This document shows, piece by piece, positions 1 to 9,334 of a DNA stretch of 48,002 bases (its first letter is position 1; each line of letters opens with the position of its first letter). Made by a program: the position numbers and the translations under genes. The notes beneath the pieces are model-generated. The model worked only from the letters and a program-made list of their open reading frames with translations. It searched no databases and was not told the origin of the DNA. Source of the DNA: Prochlorococcus sp. MIT 0701 (GTDB taxonomy: Bacteria; Cyanobacteriota; Cyanobacteriia; PCC-6307; Cyanobiaceae); contig NZ_JNBA01000028.1 in NCBI RefSeq assembly GCF_000760295.1, positions 1 through 48,002 on the forward strand. Direction: 5' to 3'.

Positions 1-294
1 GCTTCTCATAGGGCCTAAACGCAACAAAAGCGTCAGTTCCTAAACTCTTAAGTTGTCCAGGTTCTGCTCCTCCACTCCCTTGTAAGGAGTGTCAGGCGCT
101 GCGATCTTGCGATCGCTTCTAAAACCTACAACACCAGCGGATCGCTCCTCTGATCTTGTAAGCACCCACTGACACCTCAAGCTTTCGCCATCAGCATCGC
201 GTGGCCTGCGCTACAGGACTCAGCCCTTTGCGCAGTCCAAAAACATAGCCCATTTCATACCCCTTACGCAATCGTTTCTCAATCCTGACCTGAC

Positions 295-1107
295 TCAGCC
301 ATGCAGCAAAGCCTCTCCCCAAGAGCGCAAACGCTGCATTTCTGCAGGGGAACCAGTTGCTAAAACAGGAAAGTCAGCCGCAGTCAAGTCTTGCCCTGGA
401 TGCAGCTGCGCAGGATCTGCAGCCAACCATTGAATGGGGCAATTGAGCTCATTGAGGACTAACCAAGCCGCAGCAAGGTCCCAGATCTTCGGCGTGGCTT
501 CCAAAGCAGCAACAGTTTGGCCCATGGCCACACTCACCAAATTAAGACTGGCCACACCGAGGAGTCTGATTTTACCGGGGAACGGTTGATCAGGTCTGCG
601 CTGCAGAACCCGAATGGAACGACTACAAAGTGAGACACAGGCACTACCAGTCGAACGCGTTTCAGTCGTCAGCCGTTTGCCATTACGCCAAACACCCTCA
701 CCTCGAATAGCCACAATTCTCTGCTTAAGGGAAGGAACATCCAGAAAAGCCTCCACTGGTCTGCCGCCCACAAAGCGAGCCATGGAAATAGCCCAATAAG
801 GGATACCGGCTGCAAAATTCGTAGTGCCGTCCAAAGGATCGACAACCCAATAAGCAGACGAATCAGGAACGAGTTTGGAACCTTCCTCACTCAACACACC
901 CTCCTGTTCAGCAATCTGAGCAAGACCAGCGACGATGGCTGCATCACTCCAACGATCACAAGCAGTAATCAATGAACCGTCAGGCTTGAAATCGGAAACG
1001 ATATTGCCAAAGTCTTGACGTTGACGATCTGCAACTCGATCAAGGAGTTGGTGTACTGCGCTCAGTTGCAAAGAGCCAAGAGATTCAGGCAAAGGCCCAC
1101 TACTCAT
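295..1107 (-). CDS. Inositol monophosphatase family protein
   Basis: Mg-dependent sugar/inositol phosphate phosphatase family (IMPase/CysQ/FBPase superfamily), about 270 residues, the usual size. Metal-site motifs are visible: SEEG near residue 75, WVVDPLDGTTNF near 88-99 and WDLAAAW near 210. The substrate cannot be told from sequence; inositol-1-phosphate, histidinol phosphate or PAP are all possible. A GTG lies three bases upstream, but the ATG at 1107 overlaps the stop of the TolC-like gene as TGATG, which suggests translational coupling, so I take the ATG. Same-strand order is radical SAM/PDZ, TolC-like, then this gene. Confidence 0.9.
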   Translation of the reverse strand: MSSGPLPESLGSLQLSAVHQLLDRVADRQRQDFGNIVSDFKPDGSLITACDRWSDAAIVAGLAQIAEQEGVLSEEGSKLVPDSSAYWVVDPLDGTTNFAAGIPYWAISMARFVGGRPVEAFLDVPSLKQRIVAIRGEGVWRNGKRLTTETRSTGSACVSLCSRSIRVLQRRPDQPFPGKIRLLGVASLNLVSVAMGQTVAALEATPKIWDLAAAWLVLNELNCPIQWLAADPAQLHPGQDLTAADFPVLATGSPAEMQRLRSWGEALLHG

Positions 1108-2846
1108 CACTCAGCTTGCAGGATGGAAGCCTTACAGGCTGGATTGAGCGGAGAAGGCTTGATAGGAACTTCGGCATCAACAAAACCACTATCACCAACT
1201 TTCGGCTTCTTATTGGAAAGCTCTAAGGAATCACAAGCCACAATCTGATCCAGACCTGTGCGGCGACGAAGTTGGATCATACTTTGATTGTATTTCAGCA
1301 TTGCATCTGCGTAGGTCGTCTGGGCCGTTTTTAGATCACGCTGATTGTTCACAACCTCTCTTTGTGTCGTCACTCCTGCCTGGAATCTCAAACGCGCCAA
1401 TCGCAGTGATTCTCGTGCAGATAAAACTCCGACGCTCGTTGTCTTGATATCTTTGTTAGATGCACGTAGATTAAAAAAACTTTCCTCAACTTCTAGGCGA
1501 AGCTGATCACGCTTTGCGGCGAATTCAAACTCACTTTGCTGAGCCTTCTGCTTATTCTGGCGATATCTAGCCCAAGCGCTCCCTCCATCAAAAATATTCC
1601 AGGCAAAACGCATCCCAACTGTATTACCAGAGGACCAATTATATAGCCCCCAATCGACAGAATTATTTTCTGGAACGCCAGATGATTGCCCCTGTGATCT
1701 ACTGGCGTCATAACTGTTAGTAAAAGTAATGACTGGCTGCACTGCGGCAAGAGCAGCATTGGCATTGCTATTATTAATAGAGATGTCAAGAATTAAGCTA
1801 TCAAGTTCCTCACGAAAGGCATAAGCTGCAACAATACTCTCCTCAAGTGATGGCTGCCAGATACCAATAATTTGAACTGGGTCAGCTGCTGTAGGAGTTA
1901 TATCTTGGGGCAAATCTAACAATCGAGCAAGCTGTCGCCGTCTCGTATTTTGCCGAGCTAAGGAATTAGTTAAAGACTGAGTATCTCGAGCAAGCTGAGT
2001 TTCCGCCTCGAGCACTTCAAGCTTGGTCGCGACCCCTGCCTGCAGGCGAGACTGAGCATCCTGCAAACTAACTAGAGAGGCACGAACAGCATTTTGACCA
2101 ATGCCCACACCTTCATCAGCTCGCTGCAATTGAAAATAAAGGTCTGCGGCATTTAAACGTAAGTCGCGAAGTGCAATCAGGTAAGTATCTCTCTGCTTTT
2201 CAAAACTATCTCTAGCAGATGCAATTTGAGGGACTCTTACAGGGTCAATGAGTTTCCAGCCAAGCGTGGCTCCAAAACCTGTACTCCATGCTTGCCCAAA
2301 ACTATAACCCTCCTTTGAGTAATGTTCAGCAGAGTTTTCATGACTCTCGGAGTCTTTATAATTGACAGTAGAAGAAAGATTTAAAGTTGGATACCAGGTT
2401 GACAGAGCAGCTAAAAGGTTTGACTTTGCTTGCTCGACCTGACTCGCTGCAGCTTTAAGGGTGGGACTATTGACTTCAGCTAATTGCTCTACTTCAGCCA
2501 AGCTGAGGGGCCGAAGCTCCCTAATCCTTACCTCTGAAGTTGTATTTGGCAGCGCAAGACTTGGCGTGGCCCCAAGCGATGAAAGGGGCTCAGACAAACT
2601 AGTTGCTGCAGGCTTCACTGCTGAAGGATCAACCCTCGGTCGAGATCCCTTGAGCTCTATGGCATTAGGAAGCGTCGACTGATCGATTAAGGCTGAACCA
2701 TCAGCCTCAGCTTCTAGCGAGGCTGATGGTTGATCAGTGCTGCTGCCATGCTGTTGAACCTCAAGCGACTGTTGAGCTCGAACACCAGTGCACCCTTGAG
2801 CCAATACGCCTGCAAGGAGAAACAGTCTTGCGGTAATCAGACGCAC
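1107..2846 (-). CDS. TolC family outer membrane efflux protein
   Basis: Outer-membrane channel for type I secretion and RND/ABC efflux, expected to form a periplasm-spanning trimer. The 579-residue protein has an N-terminal export signal with a possible lipobox (VLAQGC near residues 14-19) and a Pro/Ser-rich linker to about 110. Two OEP repeats rich in coiled-coil helices follow, for example LSLAEVEQLAEVNSP near 115 and SLRLARLRFQAGVTTQREVV in the second half. The linker before the first OEP domain is longer than in E. coli TolC, as in many cyanobacterial homologues. It begins with GTG. No inner-membrane partner is encoded next to it, so the exporter it serves is unknown. Confidence 0.9.
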   Translation of the reverse strand: MRLITARLFLLAGVLAQGCTGVRAQQSLEVQQHGSSTDQPSASLEAEADGSALIDQSTLPNAIELKGSRPRVDPSAVKPAATSLSEPLSSLGATPSLALPNTTSEVRIRELRPLSLAEVEQLAEVNSPTLKAAASQVEQAKSNLLAALSTWYPTLNLSSTVNYKDSESHENSAEHYSKEGYSFGQAWSTGFGATLGWKLIDPVRVPQIASARDSFEKQRDTYLIALRDLRLNAADLYFQLQRADEGVGIGQNAVRASLVSLQDAQSRLQAGVATKLEVLEAETQLARDTQSLTNSLARQNTRRRQLARLLDLPQDITPTAADPVQIIGIWQPSLEESIVAAYAFREELDSLILDISINNSNANAALAAVQPVITFTNSYDASRSQGQSSGVPENNSVDWGLYNWSSGNTVGMRFAWNIFDGGSAWARYRQNKQKAQQSEFEFAAKRDQLRLEVEESFFNLRASNKDIKTTSVGVLSARESLRLARLRFQAGVTTQREVVNNQRDLKTAQTTYADAMLKYNQSMIQLRRRTGLDQIVACDSLELSNKKPKVGDSGFVDAEVPIKPSPLNPACKASILQAE

Positions 2847-2870
2847 AGCAATTTGAAAACTGCGGGGAGC

Positions 2871-4268
2871 TTAATGAATTTCCTGGCCATCTCCCATCGC
2901 AGCGGCCACGATGTCAGCCGCCCCATGCACGACACGTATCGAAATCTGCAGCGCCTCACTTAGCTGTTCCAGAGTCATGTCATCTAGAAACACAAGCTCA
3001 CCCTGACGCAGCATCACTGAAGGCAGGAGTAACTGATCGCCAAGATCAAGAGCCTTCAATCCATCAAGCAAGTCATGACCAGTGAGCAAACCGGTTACAA
3101 CCTGATCCTGCCCCCAATAAGGACTCGGCAGCCCATGTAGGTCCACTGCCAAGCCTTCAACCGCATTGAGTCGTTCACAAGCAGGACCCATAGCCTGTTC
3201 GACCAACCGACCTACCACCCAACTGCAGCGCCTGGGCTGCCCTAACCGCTTGGGAAGAATGACCGTGGCCTGGTCCAGAGCTTCCAAAAAGGAGCGGATA
3301 CTGCCAACACCATTTTCTTGTTGTGGGAGATCCTCGTAGGTCCTGCGAGGTGGAAGAGACGCACCTGCAATCAGATACCACTCATCCGAAAGCCACGCGA
3401 AGCGGGTTCCCATAACAGCCTGAAACTGATCCTGAAGAAGCTCCACCTGGCTAATCACACGCCTTGCACAAGCAGAACCAACAGGCAACAATTCATCTCC
3501 TTCTGGACGGAAACGGGTCAATCCCACCGGCACCACCGCCACTGAAAGCACAGCAGGCCAATCACCCGTTCCAAAATCAGCAAGCTCACGCAGGGTGCGA
3601 TCTAAAGCCAAACCATCATTCAAGCCAGGGCAAACAACCACCTGGGCATGGACCTGAAGATCGCGCTCAGTGAACCACTCCAACTGCTCAAGCAGAAGTC
3701 CCGCCCGGGGATTTTTCAGTAACTGAGCCCTCAAGGATGGCTCAGTTGCATGGACAGAAACAAAAAGAGGTGAAAGGCGCTGTGCCTCGATCCTTTGCCA
3801 ATCTGCCTCTTTAAGATTGGTAAGAGTCAGATAAGACCCATAGAGAAAACTGAGGCGATAGTCATCGTCCTTGAGATAGAGGCTCTTGCGTCGGCCAATT
3901 GGCTGCTGATCAATGAAGCAGAAAGGACAGTGGTTGTTGCACTGGCGAAGCCCATCAAATAAGGCTTCTGTAAAAGCCAAACCCAAACCATCATCAGGGT
4001 CTTTCTCAAGATCCACTTCATGGAATGCACCGCTCGCATCCCTGACTTCGAGATGAAGCTCCTCCTCAACGATGAGGTAGCGATAATCAATCAGATCCCT
4101 TGGTCGCACCCCATTAACACTTAAAAGTTGATCGCCGGGCTCAAAGCCCAATTGCTCTCCGATCGATCCCTGTTCAACCGATGCAACCACTGCAGGTCGG
4201 GGTTGGCCCGCCGCAGATTCAGGATCCAATGCTGACACCGCAACACCAGCGGAGGGCTCATTCCACAC
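2871..4268 (-). CDS. Cyanobacterial radical SAM/PDZ protein (DUF512 family)
   Basis: Member of a family conserved in cyanobacteria that joins a PDZ-like N-terminus, a radical SAM-like Fe-S core and a C-terminal DUF512 domain. The PDZ-like part (about residues 25-75) contains GSIGEQLGFEPGDQLLSVNG. The cysteine cluster CNNHCPFCF near 110-118 matches a CxxxCxxC Fe-S motif. The C-terminal half carries the conserved RCSWVVGRL and DQLLLPSVMLR stretches. Length 465 is normal. The likely start is GTG. The reaction is unknown. It lies upstream of the TolC-like gene on the same strand with a 24-base gap. Confidence 0.85.
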   Translation of the reverse strand: MWNEPSAGVAVSALDPESAAGQPRPAVVASVEQGSIGEQLGFEPGDQLLSVNGVRPRDLIDYRYLIVEEELHLEVRDASGAFHEVDLEKDPDDGLGLAFTEALFDGLRQCNNHCPFCFIDQQPIGRRKSLYLKDDDYRLSFLYGSYLTLTNLKEADWQRIEAQRLSPLFVSVHATEPSLRAQLLKNPRAGLLLEQLEWFTERDLQVHAQVVVCPGLNDGLALDRTLRELADFGTGDWPAVLSVAVVPVGLTRFRPEGDELLPVGSACARRVISQVELLQDQFQAVMGTRFAWLSDEWYLIAGASLPPRRTYEDLPQQENGVGSIRSFLEALDQATVILPKRLGQPRRCSWVVGRLVEQAMGPACERLNAVEGLAVDLHGLPSPYWGQDQVVTGLLTGHDLLDGLKALDLGDQLLLPSVMLRQGELVFLDDMTLEQLSEALQISIRVVHGAADIVAAAMGDGQEIH

Positions 4269-4289
4269 AAATGAGGAGGGCGGTTTGTT

Positions 4290-5189
4290 TTAGTTTGATG
4301 TGCCGCTCAGCCACCAGACGAGCACTAACACCCCAAACAACAAGCGATACGCGACGAAGATCCAAGTGCTGTGCCTTTGAAGGTATTTGAGCAACCAATC
4401 AATCGCCAACCATGACACGAACGCCGCAGAAACAATTCCAACAAGCAGCGGCAAAACTCCTTCTAAGGAGAGCTCAGCAAAGGCATCTTTGAGTTCAACC
4501 AGACCGGCCAGAGTGATCGCCGGGATACCAAGTAGAAAAGAGAAGCGAGCAGCGTCTTGACGCTGCCAGCCATCAAATAGCGAGGCCGTCAGAGTGCTGC
4601 CCGAGCGCGACACACCCGGAATCAAGGCCAGCGCCTGAGCTAAGCCCACTACAAAGCCATCACGCCCCTTGACTAGATGCATTTGCTTCAGCCGCGGGCC
4701 GATGCGCTCAGCCCATGCCAGCAGCAAGGCCATCACAATCGAAACCACTGCGATTGAAGGGAGACTGCGAATTGAAGAGGCCTCGTAACCAGGCCAGAAA
4801 AGCTTGATCGCCATACCAGCCAACAGAATCGGCATCGTCCCTATAGCAATCGCAAGACCGAGGCGGGCCTTCGGTTCACGCCACTGACCATGCTTAAACG
4901 CTAAAGCGAAGCCCTTAAGGACCTCAGCAAGATCACTCTTGAAATAAGCGATCACCGCCAAGATGCTGCCTAGTTGGATCACGGCTGTCGCAGAGACGCC
5001 CGGGTCACCCCAGCCAACCAGCATGGGAACGACCTTCAAATGAGCTGTGCTGCTAATCGGCAAAAACTCCGTAAGGCCTTGCACCACTCCCAGCACCAAG
5101 TTCCTCCAACAAGCGGCCAGCAGTTCAGAGGTCGAAGCCAGCAGAATCATCGAGGGAAACAGGGAACCCATGGAGGCTATTTCCCCCAT
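4290..5189 (-). CDS. uppP: Undecaprenyl-diphosphatase UppP (BacA)
   Basis: Integral membrane phosphatase that converts undecaprenyl diphosphate to the monophosphate, recycling the lipid carrier for peptidoglycan and surface polysaccharide synthesis. The two family signatures are present: GLTEFLPISSTAHL near residue 38 and PGVSRSGST near 190. Several hydrophobic helices span the rest, and 299 residues is close to the usual 265-280 plus an N-terminal extension. An in-frame Met seven codons in is an alternative start. It reads in the same direction as the downstream radical SAM/PDZ gene, 21 bases away, and diverges from the DUF3120 gene. Confidence 0.95.
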   Translation of the reverse strand: MGEIASMGSLFPSMILLASTSELLAACWRNLVLGVVQGLTEFLPISSTAHLKVVPMLVGWGDPGVSATAVIQLGSILAVIAYFKSDLAEVLKGFALAFKHGQWREPKARLGLAIAIGTMPILLAGMAIKLFWPGYEASSIRSLPSIAVVSIVMALLLAWAERIGPRLKQMHLVKGRDGFVVGLAQALALIPGVSRSGSTLTASLFDGWQRQDAARFSFLLGIPAITLAGLVELKDAFAELSLEGVLPLLVGIVSAAFVSWLAIDWLLKYLQRHSTWIFVAYRLLFGVLVLVWWLSGTSN

Positions 5190-5267
5190 GGATCCAATGC
5201 CAAAAGCAGCGTAATTCCTGAGAGTCTTATAAGGTTCACTGTCTTGACTGCATAGTGGGGGGGTGCT

Positions 5268-6059
5268 TTGTCCAGCGGCTTAATCAACAAAAAACAGCCC
5301 GACAGCAGCACATTGGTACTGAACCAACCCCTGAGGAATCCTGTCGAATCGCAAACATCTGAAAAGGATTACGACGCCAATCTTTCAGACCTTCAGCAAT
5401 TGCAACTTTGGGCAGGTGCCCTGGTTGTGCTGCCTGTCTTTCTGCAGGCCCCCTGGGTACGCCTGAATCCATTATCAGCCTGCTTATTCACGTTGGTACT
5501 GCTAGCTCTTGGCATTCCCCTTGCCCTGATGGGCCAACGGGGATGGGCCAAGGCTGGCGAACTGTTGGTAGGAGTCAGCGGCAGCTGGCTAGCGGGATGC
5601 CTCTACTGGGGGTGGCTAAGAACACAGCCCGTTTGGCACCTACCCATTGAATCGTTGGTCCTTCCTATTGCCCTGGTGGGGCTTTCGAGCCGCTGGCGAC
5701 TGAGTTCCAGCTTCTATTTGGCCTCACTGCTTGGAACGGCTTGCACTGATCTGATGATGGTCATGACCGGCGTCATGCATCAATGGCCTGTTGTGGTGAT
5801 GGCTCCACTACAACAAGCACCAAGGTTGCTTCACGAAACTGCTCAGCAGCTTCTTCATCCCCTGCCCCTTATCTCTCTGGTCTGTGCAGCAACGCTAATC
5901 GTGCTACTGGCGCTAAGCATGCAACACAAGGCCCGTATGGCTTCAGAATTTCGCAGCACATGGGCTGTCGCCAGTGCAGTACTAGTGACAACGGTAATAA
6001 TCGATGGACTTTTCCTGATTGCAGCCCTAATTAACCCAGGGCTGAGCGGCTTGATCTGA
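5268..6059 (+). CDS. DUF3120 membrane protein
   Basis: Cyanobacteria-specific membrane protein of unknown function. After a polar N-terminus of about 45 residues it has roughly six hydrophobic helices. The family-like stretch VVLPVFLQAPWVRLNPLSA lies near 55, GSWLAGCLYWGWLRTQPVWHL near 105 and YLASLLGTACTDLMMVMTGV near 150. The start is TTG, preceded by a run of seven G at 5257-5263 that may serve as ribosome binding site. It diverges from uppP and lies upstream of psbU on the same strand. The conserved charged or polar residues in the TM region do not reveal a role. Confidence 0.8.
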   Translation: MSSGLINKKQPDSSTLVLNQPLRNPVESQTSEKDYDANLSDLQQLQLWAGALVVLPVFLQAPWVRLNPLSACLFTLVLLALGIPLALMGQRGWAKAGELLVGVSGSWLAGCLYWGWLRTQPVWHLPIESLVLPIALVGLSSRWRLSSSFYLASLLGTACTDLMMVMTGVMHQWPVVVMAPLQQAPRLLHETAQQLLHPLPLISLVCAATLIVLLALSMQHKARMASEFRSTWAVASAVLVTTVIIDGLFLIAALINPGLSGLI

Positions 6060-6170
6060 AACGAACTGCAAAAGCTGATCACAGTCCTAGGTTAAGTTCC
6101 TGTCCAAACTTGTAAAGTTGGCAGACCGGCATAGCCGGAAGACCTGTTCCGATCCACTGCGGAGTATTTG

Positions 6171-6533
6171 ATGAAGCGCCTGTTGTCCTTGCTTACTGGG
6201 GTTCTGGTGATGACAGGCCTGCTAATGGCCCTGATATTTCCCCAGTCCGCCTACGCCAATGTCTCTGACGAAAAACTCGGAGATAGAGGCGACAAGGTGG
6301 ACTTAAACAACTCATCAGTCAGAGCCTTTAGGCAGTTCCCCGGCATGTTCCCAACCATCGCCGGAAAAATTGTTGTCGGTGGTCCTTATTCCAGCGTGAG
6401 TGATGCCTCCTCAGGCCTGGATGGCTCACAAAAATCTGTTTTCGACAAGTACAAAGACAACTTCACTGTCACTGACCCAGAAATTGCCATGAATGAAGGT
6501 TTCGATCGGATCAACGACGGTCAGTACAGATAA
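6171..6533 (+). CDS. psbU: Photosystem II 12 kDa extrinsic protein PsbU
   Basis: Lumenal extrinsic subunit that stabilises the oxygen-evolving Mn cluster of photosystem II together with PsbO and PsbV. A signal peptide (MKRLLSLLTGVLVMTGLLMA, cleavage after the AYA near residue 28) is followed by the helix-hairpin-helix region VDLNNSSVRAFRQFPGMFPT and AGKIVVGGPY. Mature length is about 92 residues, normal for PsbU. An open frame starts three bases earlier with TTG, but the ATG at 6171 has GGAG six bases upstream. A small hairpin (CCGGC-ATA-GCCGG, 6126-6138) lies in the leader. PsbU is missing from most Prochlorococcus but known from LLIV strains. Confidence 0.95.
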   Translation: MKRLLSLLTGVLVMTGLLMALIFPQSAYANVSDEKLGDRGDKVDLNNSSVRAFRQFPGMFPTIAGKIVVGGPYSSVSDASSGLDGSQKSVFDKYKDNFTVTDPEIAMNEGFDRINDGQYR

Positions 6534-6565
6534 ACGATTCCTCACTAAACAATCAGCTCAACCGC

Positions 6566-6594
6566 AAGCCGTCGGTACACCCGGCGGCTTTTTT
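6566..6594 (+). terminator. Rho-independent terminator after psbU
   Basis: A 10-bp stem (6566-6575 with 6581-6590, one G-U pair) closes a 5-base loop and runs into six T. It lies 33 bases after the psbU stop and just before nadB, so psbU is probably transcribed alone. Confidence 0.85.
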
Positions 6595-6603
6595 GTAGGT
6601 TTC

Positions 6604-8274
6604 ATGAGGCTCTCTAACCCATCCACGCCCATACCTGACGGTCCTTGGGATGTCGTGGTGATCGGCGCAGGGGCTGCAGGGCTGATGACATGCCTTGAGT
6701 TACCTGCTCAGCTGAAGGTGCTATTGCTGAACCGCAACACCAGTCGCCACTCGTCTAGCCGCTGGGCGCAAGGTGGCATCGCCGCAGTAACAAGACCTAA
6801 AGACAGCGCCGAGAGTCATGCAGAAGACACTCTCAAAGCAGGCGCAGGACTCTGTGATGCTGATGCTGTCAGACAACTTGTAGAAGAAGCTCCTCACTGC
6901 GTTCAACGTCTCCAGAAGCTTGGGATGGCCTTTGACCGCGATGGTGATGCGCTAGCCACCACCCTGGAGGCAGCCCATAGCCATCGAAGGGTGCTGCATG
7001 TGCAGGACCAAACGGGCCGCGCCTTGGTTGAAGCGCTGCAAGAGCAAGTGGAACGGCGCCCCAACCTCTTGCACCGGCGAGGGGTACGCGCCACCCAGCT
7101 TTGGATTGAGCACAATCGCTGCTACGGGGTACAAGTTCTCGACGGAACCATGCTCCATTGGCTTTCAGCCAGAGCCGTAATCCTGGCAACCGGTGGCGGT
7201 GGCCATCTGTTCGCAAACACCACCAATCCGGCTCAGGCCTGCGGAGAAGGCTTAGCCCTTGCCTGGCAAGCAGGCGCCACGATCGAAGATCTTGAATTCG
7301 TGCAGTTTCATCCCACAGCTCTGAAACTGGAAGGAGCTCCATGCTTTCTGATTTCAGAAGCAGTCAGAGGCGAAGGTGCCGTGCTGGTTGATGCCCAGGG
7401 GCAAAGTCCTGTAAAGGAATTGAGCGCTGGTGATCTTGCTCCCCGCGACCAAGTAAGCCGGTCCCTCATCCAAACCATGCATCACCAAGGGGTCCAGCAT
7501 CTTGGCCTTGATCTCACACCCATCCCATCAGGGCAAGCCGAGGCCCGTTTCCCCACCATCCTGGAACGCTGTCGGGAATTAGGTTTAGATCCACTCAACC
7601 ATCCGATCCCAGTAGCCCCAGCAGCTCACTACTGGATGGGCGGAATCGCCACCAACCTTCAAGCCGCAACCAATCTTCCAGGGCTCTATGCGATTGGGGA
7701 AGTCGCCTGCACTGGAGTGCATGGAGCCAACCGACTCGCTGGCAATTCACTGATGGAATGCATGGTATTTGCCAGACAAATGGCGACAATCGAACTGGGC
7801 TCTTTGCCTCGTCTGAGTGTTCATCAAAGAGGTTCTTCGCCCGAGCCTTGCTGTCAGCAGCTCAATGGAACTGAAAGTGCCGAGTCTCTAACTCGCGCCA
7901 TCGCAGATCTTCGAGAGCTTTGCTGGCGAAAGGCGGGTGTAGATCGCTCAGCCAAGGGAATGCAACAAAGCCTCGCGAGCATCCGTAAGGATCTACAGCA
8001 CATTGGTGAACAGCCTTTGCTCAAGCTGATAAGCCATCAGCCCAAAGAGATTTGCCATCGCCTCGATGACACCGCAAGAAGGGACCTCAACTTGCTACTG
8101 GACCTTAACCATCGCCAGCTGACCAGCTCCTTACTGCTGGAAGCCTGTTTGTTCCGCCGCGAAAGTCGCGGCGGACATTTCAGAACTGATGCACCTGCAG
8201 CAATGCCTCAGTGGAAACGCCACTCACGCCAAAAACGGGGAGAAGACCTCTCCACACGGCCAGTGAGGACCTGA
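6604..8274 (+). CDS. nadB: L-aspartate oxidase NadB
   Basis: FAD enzyme that oxidises L-aspartate to iminoaspartate, the first step of de novo NAD synthesis. It shows the dinucleotide fold VVIGAGAAGL near residue 19, SRWAQGGIAAV near 50, the active-site segment EFVQFHPTAL near 225 and the HGANRLAGNSLMEC flavin-binding signature near 380. A C-terminal helical domain follows. From this ATG it has 556 residues, typical of NadB. The frame is open to 6493, but that would overlap psbU and include the terminator, so the ATG at 6604 is preferred. It converges on the VKOR gene with a 10-base gap. Confidence 0.95.
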   Translation: MRLSNPSTPIPDGPWDVVVIGAGAAGLMTCLELPAQLKVLLLNRNTSRHSSSRWAQGGIAAVTRPKDSAESHAEDTLKAGAGLCDADAVRQLVEEAPHCVQRLQKLGMAFDRDGDALATTLEAAHSHRRVLHVQDQTGRALVEALQEQVERRPNLLHRRGVRATQLWIEHNRCYGVQVLDGTMLHWLSARAVILATGGGGHLFANTTNPAQACGEGLALAWQAGATIEDLEFVQFHPTALKLEGAPCFLISEAVRGEGAVLVDAQGQSPVKELSAGDLAPRDQVSRSLIQTMHHQGVQHLGLDLTPIPSGQAEARFPTILERCRELGLDPLNHPIPVAPAAHYWMGGIATNLQAATNLPGLYAIGEVACTGVHGANRLAGNSLMECMVFARQMATIELGSLPRLSVHQRGSSPEPCCQQLNGTESAESLTRAIADLRELCWRKAGVDRSAKGMQQSLASIRKDLQHIGEQPLLKLISHQPKEICHRLDDTARRDLNLLLDLNHRQLTSSLLLEACLFRRESRGGHFRTDAPAAMPQWKRHSRQKRGEDLSTRPVRT

Positions 8275-8284
8275 CAGGGCAGCT

Positions 8285-9226
8285 TCAAAACTGCCTCGAG
8301 CCCTGATAGCCACTCAGATCAGCCAGCTTATTGAGCGGTTTCACTCCTGAGTCGAGCTCCCCATTGATTTCCCAGGTAGGGAAGGCATCGATACCTTTGC
8401 GTTCACACAGATCTCGTTGGCTGTTCTGACCATCTAACGCACACTCAACGACCTGCAGTTGAGCGGCGCCCTCTTGACCAAACATCTCCTTCTGCTCGTG
8501 GCAATGAGGACACCAGTAAGCGCTATAGAACACTGCATCAGTTTCTGTGAGATGTTCAGCCAAAGCCAGCGCAGATGGCGTACTCCTCGTCTTCACAACT
8601 GGAGGGACCCCTGGCCCCCCTACACCAACTTGAGGACGGCTCGGATCAACAACCGAAGACCAAATCAAACCTCCGAGCAACACTGCCAAGGCAAGCAAAA
8701 CACCCCGAAAAACCAACTTTCCAGGGTCATCCCAACCTCCTCCAATCAACGACAAGACCAACATGCCCATGGATAGGGCAGCAGAAAGAACGCAGAAGAA
8801 ACAAAACGCATCGATCTTGAACACCATCAACCCGATCAAAATCAGGCTGAACACGGCCATGCCGCAAGAGAAGGCAAACAACCCCCACCACGTGCGGCGG
8901 GACAGGTCTGCTCGGTTCTCTGAAAGCCCTGGCAACAAGGGCACCACAGCCATCACCAAAATGGCGAGGTAGGCCAAAAAGCCCAGCAATGAAAGTGGAA
9001 TCGATACGCCATCTCCCTGAAAAAGCGTTCCCCAGGCGCTATTGAGAACTTTGTCGCAACCTTCATTCCCCCCAGGACAAGTGAGAGATCCAATCCATCC
9101 CCAGCGATGCAGAGTGATTGAACCTGTATCGATCAACCCAACGGTGGCAAGCACCGCCATCGCAATCCGAGGCCACTTCAACCCCTGATCCTGACGGCGA
9201 CGGCTGGTGAGGCGAGACGAACCCAT
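8285..9226 (-). CDS. VKOR-thioredoxin fusion, disulfide-forming membrane protein
   Basis: Bacterial vitamin K epoxide reductase homologue fused to a thioredoxin-like domain. It generates disulfides for exported and lumenal proteins, passing electrons to quinone. The VKOR part (about residues 20-165) has four to five helices, the loop cysteine pair C50/C57 and the quinone-side pair CFFC (142-145). A fifth hydrophobic helix links to a thioredoxin domain with CPHC at 239-242 and a cis-Pro segment DAFPTW near 280-285. All redox cysteines are present. Length 313 matches cyanobacterial and plant (LTO1) fusions. It is divergent from rimO. Confidence 0.93.
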   Translation of the reverse strand: MGSSRLTSRRRQDQGLKWPRIAMAVLATVGLIDTGSITLHRWGWIGSLTCPGGNEGCDKVLNSAWGTLFQGDGVSIPLSLLGFLAYLAILVMAVVPLLPGLSENRADLSRRTWWGLFAFSCGMAVFSLILIGLMVFKIDAFCFFCVLSAALSMGMLVLSLIGGGWDDPGKLVFRGVLLALAVLLGGLIWSSVVDPSRPQVGVGGPGVPPVVKTRSTPSALALAEHLTETDAVFYSAYWCPHCHEQKEMFGQEGAAQLQVVECALDGQNSQRDLCERKGIDAFPTWEINGELDSGVKPLNKLADLSGYQGSRQF

Positions 9227-9334
9227 TTCGGCTACACAGATCTAAGAATTGTGGCAGCCCTGGAAGAAGCCAGCCTCTCTTTAGGGTGGCGCCTAGCGGG
9301 AACTGCCTAGGCAGCCCAGAAATCAACCTTTTCC

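Noticed and set aside
1-294. Possible gene or RNA at the left edge
   Set aside because: Frames are short; only a small hairpin (CACTCC...GGAGTG, 73-91) and a GCGATCGC octamer near 109-116 are present.
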